In this document: piece after piece, positions 46,058-55,254 of the stretch | Layout of the letters: each line of letters starts with the position of its first letter | How positions within the stretch are numbered: the stretch's first letter is position 1 | Assembly: GCF_018128065.1 (NCBI RefSeq) | Contig: NZ_CP072360.1 | Coordinates: 1,244,501 to 1,308,500 of the forward strand | Source: Prevotella melaninogenica | Lineage (GTDB): Bacteria; Bacteroidota; Bacteroidia; Bacteroidales; Bacteroidaceae | DNA length: 64,000 bases | Reading direction: 5' to 3' | Notes under the pieces: model-generated | The model's input: the letters and a program-made list of their open reading frames with translations, nothing else | What the model was told of the DNA's origin: nothing | Database searches by the model: none | Position numbers and translations under genes: made by a program

Positions 46058-46963
46058 ATGAAAAAGAACGTAGCTTTAGTACTATCAAGTGGTGGTGCTC
46101 GTGGATTAGCTCATATCGGAGCCATTGAAGAATTGGAACAGAGGGGCTTTTGCATAACATCCATATCTGGCTGTTCTATGGGAGCCTTAATAGGTGGAAT
46201 GTATGCTGCTGGCAAGCTAAAGGAAGTGAAAGACTGGATGCTGAAATTGGACAAGAAGAAAATGTTTTCACTAACCGATTTTTCTTTTAGCTTGAATCAC
46301 GTAGTGAAGGGAACTAAGGTTATGGATGCCTTAAAAGAAATTGTCCCTGATGTAAATATAGAAGACTTACCCATCCCCTATACTGCCGTTGCTACAGATT
46401 GGAATAGCGGACAAGAAATCATCTTCCGTTCTGGTAGTTTATACGAGGCAATACGTGCCAGCATTTCCATTCCATTGTTTCTCGACCCTGTACGCAAAGG
46501 AGAAATGCTACTGGTAGATGGAGGATTGGTTAATGCCTTACCCCTAAATCGCATTGCAAGAAAGAAAGGAGATATTCTCGTAGGTGTCAATGTAAGTACA
46601 CACAATTATAAAGAGGAGCTGTCTTTCTTTGAGATGATAGAAAGAAAAAAAATAAAGAAGTCATTACCACCCTTTATCTCCGAACGACTTATAACTTTTC
46701 AAGAAGGATTGGCACTAAACTATCTAACCTTACTTTCTCGCACCATCTCCATTATGCTTGAACAGAATACACGACAACAAATCCTCATCTCAAAGCCCGA
46801 CATCATTGTTCAAGTGCCAATGTGTCGATACGGCATCTTCGATTTTGACAAAACTGCCCAAATATCATTGATTGGAATGAACAAAATGCGTGAGGCCTTA
46901 ATAGAGTATGAGCAGAACCACTCTTCCTTTTGGGATAAACATAAATTCTCAATAAAATATTAG
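46058..46963 (+). CDS. Patatin-like phospholipase (RssA/NTE type)
   Basis: A 301-residue lipid acyl hydrolase. Oxyanion loop SSGGARGLAHIG (about residues 10-21), nucleophile elbow SISGCSMGALIGG (Ser near 39), and the catalytic Asp in LLVDGGLVNALPL (near 152) form the Ser-Asp dyad. It lacks a signal peptide, so it is cytoplasmic or peripheral, unlike the larger exported patatins of the phylum. Length is normal for RssA-like proteins. Its stop TAG is part of the target duplication of the IS4-like element, so the insertion just misses it. Confidence 0.9.
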   Translation: MKKNVALVLSSGGARGLAHIGAIEELEQRGFCITSISGCSMGALIGGMYAAGKLKEVKDWMLKLDKKKMFSLTDFSFSLNHVVKGTKVMDALKEIVPDVNIEDLPIPYTAVATDWNSGQEIIFRSGSLYEAIRASISIPLFLDPVRKGEMLLVDGGLVNALPLNRIARKKGDILVGVNVSTHNYKEELSFFEMIERKKIKKSLPPFISERLITFQEGLALNYLTLLSRTISIMLEQNTRQQILISKPDIIVQVPMCRYGIFDFDKTAQISLIGMNKMREALIEYEQNHSSFWDKHKFSIKY

Positions 46964-46991
46964 TACTGATGCGATAAAATCGCGTTAAGTT

Positions 46992-48170
46992 TTACATATT
47001 ATCAAATAGAGGAAGTTCTTTGACATATTGATTGTAAATGACAGAGGTTCTCGGCTTAGTGATTAAATCTCTGAGGTGAGTTTTCTCCAAAGCAGAAACT
47101 CTTATCAGCGCTGCCACTTCCGTAATGGTGTATGGACTTTTGTTGTCAGCCTTTATTCTTGCAACAAGCAGATAGGCGATGACTGCAACCCAGAGATGGA
47201 TTCGGACTGCATTCTCGGAATACCCCCACAAGGTCTTCACGACAATGTTCTGCTTTATCCACTTGAAGAACACCTCTATGTCCCATCTGTGCCTATACAG
47301 GACGGACACTTCCACTGCGCTAATCTCGAAGTTGTTAGTGATGAACACTATTTCTTCACACGTCTCCTCATCATAGTGGCAGACTGCCCTGAAAGGCTCA
47401 GGGTAAAGTGCATGAGTCTTTGGCTGAGTCAAGCGAATGGTTAAGTCGCCTCGAATACCATCCTCTCGGGAGAAATCTTTTCTATGGCCAATAATCTCGT
47501 ATTTCATGTTGTCCTTCGGTCTGGTAACCCAATAGGCTCCAGCCAAATGGAAGCGAAAGAACTCATCGAAGTCAACATAGGTCTTGTCCATCATATAGAA
47601 GGCAAGAGGCTCCGGCGCAGTCAGTTCAAGTTCGTTGCTGTCATGCCATCTGCCATCCGTGATGTGGATGTTTGCTGGAATGCTCCCGCGCAAGTCAAGT
47701 AGAGTGTGCATCTTCACCGCTCCTTTGTTGTATTTTTCTAAAGCCCATGTCGCAAGTTTGACACTTGTGGAGATGGTCGTGGAATTGAGGGAGTAAAGTA
47801 CGTTGTCTATGGTGACATCTGGTATCGAGGTCCTTGTGTATAAAGGCCTTACCAGATTTATCATATAGATGCCAAACTCCTCATAGATGTTGTAATCCCG
47901 ATTGTCGTTAGCTCGGGAAAGTGATGACAGGTTGACCGTGTTGCCAAATCCAAGATGGTAGAGGATGTCCTTGTGGGCACCTAGACACAGACAGATGTAC
48001 CGTAGAGAATCACAACTCGTCAGCTGTCCAAACAAAAGGTGCAGAAGCAGGTTGTAACAAGTCAAATCCTTGACATGCCAGTCGCCACGGTACTTCTTCA
48101 CGCACTTGTCGAACTGATAACGAGGTATGTACTTCACAACTTGTGAAAACACATATCGACCGACGTTCAT
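46992..48170 (-). CDS. IS4-family transposase
   Basis: A 392-residue DDE transposase. N-terminal DUF4372-like region (MNVGRYVFSQVVKYIPRYQF), first Asp in IPDVTIDNVLYSL, second in AFYMMDKTYVDFDEF, and the IS4 Y-R-E-K signature YRHRWDIEVFFKWIKQNI near residue 290. It is about the normal length and uninterrupted, so the element may be functional. Confidence 0.92.
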   Translation of the reverse strand: MNVGRYVFSQVVKYIPRYQFDKCVKKYRGDWHVKDLTCYNLLLHLLFGQLTSCDSLRYICLCLGAHKDILYHLGFGNTVNLSSLSRANDNRDYNIYEEFGIYMINLVRPLYTRTSIPDVTIDNVLYSLNSTTISTSVKLATWALEKYNKGAVKMHTLLDLRGSIPANIHITDGRWHDSNELELTAPEPLAFYMMDKTYVDFDEFFRFHLAGAYWVTRPKDNMKYEIIGHRKDFSREDGIRGDLTIRLTQPKTHALYPEPFRAVCHYDEETCEEIVFITNNFEISAVEVSVLYRHRWDIEVFFKWIKQNIVVKTLWGYSENAVRIHLWVAVIAYLLVARIKADNKSPYTITEVAALIRVSALEKTHLRDLITKPRTSVIYNQYVKELPLFDNM

Positions 48171-48239
48171 AACAATGCAATTTTGGTTGCAAAGTTACGC
48201 TGTCATTTTCAAATCAAAAAATCAAAGAACGCTCTGAAA

Positions 48240-48428
48240 CCCTTATTAATAGTAACTATTCAGCGATAAGGTGTATAAACTATTATTGATTATCAGTAAG
48301 TTACATAAATAGATACAGACAAATTCTAATAAAGAATGTCTTTTCGAGCCTTTTTGCCACAATGTTAAGTTTATAAGTTCTTGATATTCAACGTTTATTA
48401 TCGCTGAATAGTTACTATTAATAAAGGG
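48240..48428. mobile_element. MITE-like palindromic element
   Basis: A 189-bp segment bounded by 30-base inverted repeats (48240-48269 and 48398-48428) that share TAGTAACTATTCAGCGATAA without mismatch and differ only by one T in the outer CCCTT(T) part. There is no reading frame inside. It lies between the IS4-like transposase start and that element's right end, so it probably inserted into it. I do not know the parent transposon, and no direct target duplication was evident. Confidence 0.65.
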
Positions 48429-48535
48429 ATATATAAAGTTTAATTTAAAATTATTGCATCACTAGTAGTCTAACTTCTGTTACTCCGTTAAAAACTATAC
48501 GAAAAACATCCACACGTTTAACGTAAGAACCATAA

Positions 48536-50639
48536 CCCAAGTTTAACTGGCAAAAATATTTTTCATAAATATTCGGGATGTTTTGTGTAGTATCAATTTT
48601 ATAAATGATTGATAATCAAGCATAGGGTATTGTAACGAGGAGTAAAATCCGAATTGTAGGACACCGTCATATCAAAATTATTTTGTTACTTTGCACTCAT
48701 GCACGCAAATGTACAGACACGATTCAACCCTGCAACAGGCGACATGGCTCCTTATTATCGCATTAAGGAGTCATATCGTGACGTGCAGGGTCATGTACAT
48801 TCGCTAATTCTGTTGAACATCGGGTTTGAACCTTCACTTACTGCCGTACAGGTTCGAAAAATTGCATACGCACTTACCGAACGCTTCAAAAACAGAAGTA
48901 CACCCTCGCTTTTCAAGGAACATCTTGACGGACTTACTCCTATTGAACAGGCAAAGGCTGACGAATGGTGGAGCCGTATGGAGCAAGAAGGTGGAATCGA
49001 TAGGTTTAACAAGGAAGAGCAGAAGTCGCTGAGAAAATATGAGAACTACGTTGACCTTGAGACGGCAAAATATACTGACGCAAGGAATGTCGGTGCTGAG
49101 TGGCTCTGCAAGCAGACGATAGACAAACTGCAATTAGAGGGTTTCCTGCGCAGAAACGGCTGGACGGAGAATACGATCCGCACGGCTTTGTCAGCATTGA
49201 TTGTTCGCACAGTATATGCAGTTTCTGAACGTTCGTCTTATTATTATTTGCGCGATAACTCAGCTGCTGGTGAACTTTATAGTGGAGTTCCTGGCTGGAC
49301 ACCAGGAATCAATTCTCTGTATAAAGTCACTGACAAATTATATGAACTAAAGGAACAGTTAGAGCGTCATCTGTGCAACGTTACTGACGATCTCTTTAAT
49401 ATAGACAACAAGTTGATGCTCTTCGACTTAACCAACTTCTATTTCGAGGGCAGTAAGCGTAACAGCGACAAGGCTAAGTTCGGTCGGTCAAAAGAAAAAC
49501 GCTCTGACTGTAAGCTACTTGTACTTGCACTATGTATCAATAAAGAAGGTTTTATACGTTATTCTTCTATCTTGGAGGGTAATACAGCAGACCCCAAGTC
49601 TCTGCCCGATATGATTGACACGCTGGCAAAGAAGAATCCATCACGGACAAAGGATACGCTCGTTGTCATGGATGCAGGTGTTGCCACGGAAGAGAACTTG
49701 GAGCTGATTAAAAGAAAAGGTTACAATTATCTCTGCGTATCTCGTACGAAAATGAAGGACTATACGCTCAGTGATGATAACAGGAGTGTTACGGTAATGG
49801 ATGCCCGTCGGCAGAAGATAACGCTGAAAGAGGTTAAGACAGAGGATGACAAGGATTATTATCTCGAAATAACATCTCCTTCGAAAGCTATGACAGAGTC
49901 GTCCATGAACAGGGTCTGGAGAGAGCGTTTTGAGATGGAACTGCAGAGAATAAACGATGGAATCTCTAAGAAAGGTGGAACGAAAACCTATGAAAAGGTT
50001 GTTGAACGTACAGGACGTGCCATACAGAAGTACCCATCTATAGCGAAGTTCTATCAGATAAGCTACATAAAAGATGAGAAGAAACCCAAGCAGATGCTGC
50101 GCATAGACTGGGAGATAAAAGACCTCTCCGCAATGGAATCTGGTCACGGAATATACTTCCTCCGCAGCAATGTCAGGACACTTGATGAGCGCGTGACATG
50201 GGAATACTACAATCTCATTCGTGAGATAGAATGCACGAACAGGCAACTAAAGAATGATCTCAACCTCCGTCCTATCTATCATCAGAAAGATGAGAGAAGC
50301 GACGCACACCTCTTCTTCGGTTTATTAGCCTATTGGGTGGTAAACACCATCCGTTGTCAATTAAAACGAGAAGGAGAATCCTGTTACTGGACCGAGATTG
50401 TACGACGTATGAGCACCCAGAAGCTCGTCACAACAAAAGGGAAGAATCCATTAGGAGAGAACATCGAGATGCGCCAATGTAGTAGTCCTTCGAAGCAAGC
50501 AAAACAGATATACGATAAGTTGAACTTAAAACACTCACCATACAAAAAGAATAAAATTTGTAGGACACAGAACCCATAAGAAAAACGAGGAAAGTACGGT
50601 CACTGCAAGAAATAGGCGAAAGTGGGGGTTAAACTTGGG
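48536..50639 (+). mobile_element. IS1634-family-like insertion sequence
   Basis: A 2104-bp element with perfect 12-bp terminal inverted repeats CCCAAGTTTAAC (48536-48547 and 50628-50639), flanked on both sides by ATAA, a possible short target duplication. It carries one long transposase gene. It sits directly upstream of the CRISPR-Cas operon. Confidence 0.75.
48699..50579 (+). CDS. IS1634-family transposase
   Basis: A 626-residue DDE transposase of the IS4 superfamily, IS1634 type. Opening RIKESYRDVQGHVHSLILLN, first Asp in KLMLFDLTNFYFEGS, second in DTLVVMDAGVATEENL, and the C-terminal Glu region NLIREIECTNRQLKNDLNLR followed by HLFFGLLAYWVVNTIR. Full length and uninterrupted. Confidence 0.92.
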   Translation: MHANVQTRFNPATGDMAPYYRIKESYRDVQGHVHSLILLNIGFEPSLTAVQVRKIAYALTERFKNRSTPSLFKEHLDGLTPIEQAKADEWWSRMEQEGGIDRFNKEEQKSLRKYENYVDLETAKYTDARNVGAEWLCKQTIDKLQLEGFLRRNGWTENTIRTALSALIVRTVYAVSERSSYYYLRDNSAAGELYSGVPGWTPGINSLYKVTDKLYELKEQLERHLCNVTDDLFNIDNKLMLFDLTNFYFEGSKRNSDKAKFGRSKEKRSDCKLLVLALCINKEGFIRYSSILEGNTADPKSLPDMIDTLAKKNPSRTKDTLVVMDAGVATEENLELIKRKGYNYLCVSRTKMKDYTLSDDNRSVTVMDARRQKITLKEVKTEDDKDYYLEITSPSKAMTESSMNRVWRERFEMELQRINDGISKKGGTKTYEKVVERTGRAIQKYPSIAKFYQISYIKDEKKPKQMLRIDWEIKDLSAMESGHGIYFLRSNVRTLDERVTWEYYNLIREIECTNRQLKNDLNLRPIYHQKDERSDAHLFFGLLAYWVVNTIRCQLKREGESCYWTEIVRRMSTQKLVTTKGKNPLGENIEMRQCSSPSKQAKQIYDKLNLKHSPYKKNKICRTQNP

Positions 50640-50776
50640 ATAAATAGTTTCACTGCTCAATTCATAGTATTATTACCCAAAATAGGTTTTAATAACCTGC
50701 ATGAAGTGAAATTTATAAAAACAACCATTAATTAAAAGATTTTTCGGAATTATCAAACAAATTAAATATATTTCAT

Positions 50777-50784
50777 TATCTTTG
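50777..50784 (+). promoter_or_regulatory. -7 element of the CRISPR-Cas operon
   Basis: TATCTTTG followed by C, 113 bases upstream of the cas6 ATG and outside the IS1634-like element. The gap 50640-50897 shows no CRISPR repeat, only small stems such as AGGTTTTAATAACCT. Confidence 0.5.
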
Positions 50785-50897
50785 CATTCATTGTCCTAAA
50801 CATGATACACCGATATTATAAGGAGTGTATATTCCTTAATGAACAATGTCTGATTGAGTGACAAGCCACCCATAACCTAAAATATAAAGCCAAAACA

Positions 50898-51593
50898 ATG
50901 ACCAAAATAAAGACACTGACCATACAGTTTGATACCCCCTTACGGCGATCAGAAATCCCACTATTTCGCGGAGCCATTATTGCAGCAATTCCATCAAGCA
51001 ATATCCTATTCCATAATCACGATAGAACATCCCTACGGTACTCTTACCCTCTGATACAATATAAGCGTATTGGTGGGAAAGCTGCTATCACCTGTATTGG
51101 TAAGGGAGTGGATACTATAGGGCAATTTTTCTCTATAAATAAAGACCATAAATTAAGGATTAGGGACAAAACAAGGGCTTTTCCCATACAGAATTTACAA
51201 GCCCTACAGACCGAAATACAGTGCTGGGATTGTAGTTTTGATTACCGCATACGGGATTGGCTACCCCTAAACGAAACAAACTACAAAGTTTATACTGAAA
51301 CAACGAGTCTCATAGAACATATAAAAATACTCGAAAAAATCCTCATCGGCAATATATTATCCCTCGCTAAGGGGCTTGAAATAAACATTACATCAACAAT
51401 TTATGTTTCCATAACAGCTATCGAAAACATACGAGGTGTTAGATATAAACGAGTTCCTTTACAATGTATGGACATACAGTTTAAAAGTAATCTGTCTTTG
51501 CCCGACTTTATAGGTATAGGCAAACATACAAGTGTGGGATTTGGTATAATAACTAAGAAAAATAACGTAAAAAATAAATATGGACAACATTAG
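50898..51593 (+). CDS. cas6: CRISPR pre-crRNA endonuclease Cas6
   Basis: A 231-residue Cas6-family protein that cuts CRISPR transcripts into crRNAs. The last part, LSLPDFIGIGKHTSVGFGII, carries the glycine-rich loop of Cas6, and the N-terminal half (TPLRRSEIPLFRGAIIAAIP, IQYKRIGGKAAITCIGKG) matches the Bacteroidota Cas6 form seen beside type III-A operons. The catalytic His is not certain. First gene of the operon; it overlaps csm1 by 14 bases. Its own repeat substrate is not in the window. Confidence 0.85.
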   Translation: MTKIKTLTIQFDTPLRRSEIPLFRGAIIAAIPSSNILFHNHDRTSLRYSYPLIQYKRIGGKAAITCIGKGVDTIGQFFSINKDHKLRIRDKTRAFPIQNLQALQTEIQCWDCSFDYRIRDWLPLNETNYKVYTETTSLIEHIKILEKILIGNILSLAKGLEINITSTIYVSITAIENIRGVRYKRVPLQCMDIQFKSNLSLPDFIGIGKHTSVGFGIITKKNNVKNKYGQH

Positions 51594-54072
51594 AAAACAT
51601 ATCTACCTAGCAGCTATACTACACGAAATCGGAAAGTTTTACCAAAAAGCAGACACCGAGAATATTACTATAACTTCTAGTCCGATACATATAGGTGAAC
51701 TTGAAGCTCTCTTCTACCTAAAACAAGAAGCCAAATATACCTTATGGACAAAACTATTTATTAAGGAAAACCAGCGAGTCTTTAATAAGCTGCTTAATAA
51801 TACTCAAAACGAGTCAAGTAACAAAGACAATCTGAAGACCTTAGTCAAAAGTCAGATTAGTAAAATAGAACAAATCATCAAAGAAGCATTATTATTATCT
51901 TCTGGTAAAGAAGATTATACTGAAGAGCTTTCTACAGAGAGCGAAAGCAACTGGAAATCTTGTAAGAACGAAAGATTAATTCCCATATTAGAAACAATTG
52001 GTAATCAAGATGAATTGTTAACGAATAAAGAATGGCATCAACTTCCTGTACAGAAGCAGATTCCTTCTATTGATAATTTTCCTCAAAAGAAAATTATTGA
52101 AGTTCCTAACTATAGCAATCTCTGGAAGGAATTTAAAAGTGAATTTGACTCCCTCACTCACGGTACTTACCAAACTTTTTCAGACACCCTCTTGACATTA
52201 CTATACAAATACACCTCTTGCATTCCATCCAATATAACACACTCTCCAGATATTTCACTCTATGATCATATCAAAACAACAACAGCGCTAGCCATCTGCC
52301 TTTACGATCTTATGTGCTCAGGAGAAAAACCAAAAGATCGTTTCCTCCTCATTGGTGCCGACCTCAGTGGAATTCAATCATATATCTATCAGATAGTATC
52401 AAAATATGCTGGTAAAAACCTTAAAGGCCGATCTTTTTATATTCGTTTGTTATCAGACGCAGTTGTGCGTTATCTATTGAAACAACTAAACCTCTTTCAA
52501 GCAAATATCATATATAATAGTGGTGGAGGATTTTATCTTCTAGCACCTAATACAACTGGTATCAAACAGAAGCTTAAAACAGCTATCAAAGAAATTGAAC
52601 AAAGAATATTCACAACACATGGGACATCACTATATGTTGCAATTGATAGCATTACAGTTTCTGATGATGCTTTACTACATAGAAACGGAGAAGATATAGG
52701 TAAACTATGGGGGAATCTGTTTATAAAAAAAGATCAACGAAAAAATCAAAGATATGCAGCAATGATGGAAGAGGATTATAAAATATTCTTTAGCCCACAA
52801 TCAGGTCTCAATAAATTTGATTGTATCTCTGGAGAAGAAATTCCTGCCAACGAACAAAGCTACAGCGAGGGAGAACTTTCACCACTCCGTTATATTACAA
52901 AAGAACAAATAGTTTTAGGCCATAAGCTCCGTAACTTTGATTTAATTATCATCAGCGAATCAGAAATACCTTATTTAGCAGACAAACATTCTGTAGAGCC
53001 TGCTCAATTAGGCTTCCATTACTACCTTCTAAAACAAGAAGAATTAATAAAAGTAAAAGATAAAATATGTTTTGAAAAAGAACCGCTAACTATTTTACAA
53101 GCAAATACAAGCCAAGATAGTAATAGTCTTATAAAAATAATCGAGAATTCTAATACCGTCTATGGTTTATTCTATTATGGTGGAAACGAATTAGGCTTCA
53201 CACGAATACCAACTTTTGAGGAACTATGTCATAAATTAGATACAGATAATGCTTTTAGACGATTAGGAGTTCTAAGAATGGATGTCGATAACCTTGGACG
53301 TATATTCCAAGCTGGTATAAATCCCCAATATACATCTCTATCACGTTATGCAACATTAAGCCGTTCGTTCGATTATTTCTTCTCAGGTTATCTAAATGAA
53401 ATATGGAGAGAAACAGATCCAAGTAAATCAATCATCATATATAGTGGTGGTGACGACCTTTTCATTGTTGGTAGTTGGGAAAAAACTGTTGAGATTGCAA
53501 AACGAATAAGAGAAGATTTTCGTAAATACACTTGCAACAATCCTAATTTATCAATATCTGGTGGCGTCGCCTTGTTATCACCTAAATTTCCAATAATGAA
53601 AGGTGCAGAAGAAAGTGCTATTGAGGAAGATAGGGCTAAAAAACACCGATGCAAGCAATTAGAAAAGAATTCCTTTTCTCTACTCAACACAGCATTGAAT
53701 TGGGATGAAGAGTTTCCTGCCGTTGAAGCACTTAAAAATGAGATAAAAGAACTGCACATTGATGATGCCATTAAGAGTTCCTTTATATCAAAAGTTCTCA
53801 GACATAGAACTAATGCAGAGATGAATTCACACAAAATTACAAACTTCAAAACCTATTGGATGATTGCGTACGATATGGGCAGGATGAAGAACCGTACAAA
53901 AAACGTACAAGCGAAAGAATTAATTAATCGATACATAAAAGAGATCTGTGGTAATAGCTTTTGTCTAAATAACAAAACTATAAACTCTTCCTATCACCCT
54001 TTAGAACTGTGGGCATTAGCGTGCAGATGGGCAGAATTAGAACTACGAACAAACAACAAACAAATAAATTAA
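51580..54072 (+). CDS. csm1: Type III-A Cas10/Csm1
   Basis: An 830-residue signature subunit. The N-terminal HD-like motif reads LAAILHEIGKFYQKAD: His15 is there but the usual Asp is Glu16, so single-stranded DNase activity may be weak or absent. The first Palm domain begins at IGADLSGIQSYIYQIV (about residue 262); the cyclase Palm holds the intact SGGDDLF, GGDD at residues 623-626, which makes cyclic oligoadenylates from ATP when target RNA binds. Between them lies a region (CISGEEIP) with only one visible cysteine of the zinc ribbon. AT-rich compared with the host genes. It is followed by csm2 after 12 bases. Confidence 0.94.
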   Translation: MDNIRKHIYLAAILHEIGKFYQKADTENITITSSPIHIGELEALFYLKQEAKYTLWTKLFIKENQRVFNKLLNNTQNESSNKDNLKTLVKSQISKIEQIIKEALLLSSGKEDYTEELSTESESNWKSCKNERLIPILETIGNQDELLTNKEWHQLPVQKQIPSIDNFPQKKIIEVPNYSNLWKEFKSEFDSLTHGTYQTFSDTLLTLLYKYTSCIPSNITHSPDISLYDHIKTTTALAICLYDLMCSGEKPKDRFLLIGADLSGIQSYIYQIVSKYAGKNLKGRSFYIRLLSDAVVRYLLKQLNLFQANIIYNSGGGFYLLAPNTTGIKQKLKTAIKEIEQRIFTTHGTSLYVAIDSITVSDDALLHRNGEDIGKLWGNLFIKKDQRKNQRYAAMMEEDYKIFFSPQSGLNKFDCISGEEIPANEQSYSEGELSPLRYITKEQIVLGHKLRNFDLIIISESEIPYLADKHSVEPAQLGFHYYLLKQEELIKVKDKICFEKEPLTILQANTSQDSNSLIKIIENSNTVYGLFYYGGNELGFTRIPTFEELCHKLDTDNAFRRLGVLRMDVDNLGRIFQAGINPQYTSLSRYATLSRSFDYFFSGYLNEIWRETDPSKSIIIYSGGDDLFIVGSWEKTVEIAKRIREDFRKYTCNNPNLSISGGVALLSPKFPIMKGAEESAIEEDRAKKHRCKQLEKNSFSLLNTALNWDEEFPAVEALKNEIKELHIDDAIKSSFISKVLRHRTNAEMNSHKITNFKTYWMIAYDMGRMKNRTKNVQAKELINRYIKEICGNSFCLNNKTINSSYHPLELWALACRWAELELRTNNKQIN

Positions 54073-54084
54073 AAGAGAACAATT

Positions 54085-54549
54085 ATGGTAACACCTTACA
54101 ATGAGAACAGGTATCCCGACAAGAGAAGAAACAGTTGGAATACAAACAAGATTGGGTCTGAAACTCCAGAGGAAATTCTGACAAAAGCAGATTTCGATGA
54201 AAGTTGGATTACGGAAGGAGCCAACGAGAGACTTCCAGATTTTGCTGAAATCCTTGGGAAATATATGGCAAGGAATGGACTTACTAATTCTAAAATCCGC
54301 AGTATTTATGGAGAAATAAAAAGAATACAAATGGGTAAATTTGAGATAGAAAAAGCTTCTTTCTTTTTACTCCGTCCGAAAGTAGCCTATGCTTTTGGAA
54401 GAGATGAAAAAAACAAAGGATTAAAACTATTCAAACTCATCTTTGAGAGAGTATATCTTCTTGTCAAAGATCAAAAAACCTATAATAATTTCTGCAATCT
54501 TATAGAAGCTATCCTTGCATACCATAAAGCGTATGGAGGAAAAGATTAA
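54085..54549 (+). CDS. csm2: Type III-A small subunit Csm2
   Basis: A 154-residue helical protein forming the inner filament of the Csm complex along the target RNA. Support: its place between csm1 and csm3 and the family-like C-terminal half (LTNSKIRSIYGEIKRIQMGK, LLRPKVAYAFGRD, LIEAILAYHKAYGG). The first 50 residues are polar and probably disordered. Its end overlaps the extended csm3 frame but not the chosen csm3 start. Confidence 0.88.
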   Translation: MVTPYNENRYPDKRRNSWNTNKIGSETPEEILTKADFDESWITEGANERLPDFAEILGKYMARNGLTNSKIRSIYGEIKRIQMGKFEIEKASFFLLRPKVAYAFGRDEKNKGLKLFKLIFERVYLLVKDQKTYNNFCNLIEAILAYHKAYGGKD

Positions 54550-54574
54550 ATTATTACATTATAAAGAACTATCT

Positions 54575-55252
54575 ATGACTACAACAAGATTAAAAAAGAA
54601 AGTTGTCTATACTGGTACTATTATATTAAAGACCGGTTTACACATTGGTGGAACAAATGCAGCACTCAACATTGGTGGACCAGATAAATTTGTAGTTCGT
54701 AACCCTTTAACCAATATTCCTTATATACCAGGAAGTTCTCTTAAAGGGAAGCTACGATGTTTAGTTGAATTAGCAAATGGAGAGTCTAATGAGGGTAAAC
54801 CTTCAAACAATCCACAAAGCAAAGCTGGTGCATTGTTTGGTACTGCAGGAGATAGTGAGTCAAATCATGCATCACGCCTAATTGTAAGAGATGCAGTTAT
54901 GGCAACACAAACTGATGACGAAAATGAACTAAAAATATTTGGACTTAAACGTTCTGACATACTAGACTTTAGCAGTACTGATTTACCGTTTACCGAAAGT
55001 AAAACAGAAGTAAATATAGATCGCATTACAGCAAAGGCTAACCCACGAACTTTTGAAAGAGTACCAGCAGGTGCATTTTTCAAGCTAGAAATGATTCTAA
55101 ATATCTTTGAAGGAGAAGATGAAAATAGTTTAAAAAGCACTCTAAAGCAAGGAATTACCCTTCTACACGACGATTACCTTGGAGGAAACGGTTCACGTGG
55201 ATACGGCCAAGTTGAAATAAAAATAATGAAAGAAGACGAAAAGACTTATTGA
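54575..55252 (+). CDS. csm3: Type III-A RAMP Csm3, target-RNA cleaving subunit
   Basis: A 225-residue backbone RAMP. It shows KTGLHIGGTNAALNIGGPDK with Asp37 at the place of the catalytic Asp (D33 in the Streptococcus protein), IPYIPGSSLKGKLRCLVELA, RLIVRDAV, EVNIDRITAKANPRTFERVP and the C-terminal glycine loop LGGNGSRGYGQVEI. The complex should therefore slice target RNA at 6-nt steps. The ATG at 54575 (MTTTRLKKKVVYTG) is used; an upstream ATG at 54515 lies within csm2. Confidence 0.95.
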   Translation: MTTTRLKKKVVYTGTIILKTGLHIGGTNAALNIGGPDKFVVRNPLTNIPYIPGSSLKGKLRCLVELANGESNEGKPSNNPQSKAGALFGTAGDSESNHASRLIVRDAVMATQTDDENELKIFGLKRSDILDFSSTDLPFTESKTEVNIDRITAKANPRTFERVPAGAFFKLEMILNIFEGEDENSLKSTLKQGITLLHDDYLGGNGSRGYGQVEIKIMKEDEKTY

Positions 55253-55254
55253 GT

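Larger units (their letters stand above)
46966..48462 (-). mobile_element. IS4-family-like insertion sequence
   Basis: The ends pair as imperfect inverted repeats starting (C/G)TGATGC(G/A)ATAA (46966 and 48462 inward) and are flanked by TAGTA on both sides (46961-46965, 48463-48467), a likely 5-bp target duplication. One transposase gene is intact. The right end holds a 189-bp palindromic insert (48240-48428). Boundaries are inferred from these matches. Confidence 0.7.

Noticed and set aside
48654..50570. TTGTAGGACAC at both sides of the IS1634-like gene as terminal repeats
   Set aside because: The two copies are in direct, not inverted, orientation; the 12-bp inverted CCCAAGTTTAAC ends are a better fit.
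50640..50897. CRISPR leader or repeats upstream of cas6
   Set aside because: No motif of 25-40 bases recurs in the gap; only two small stems are present.
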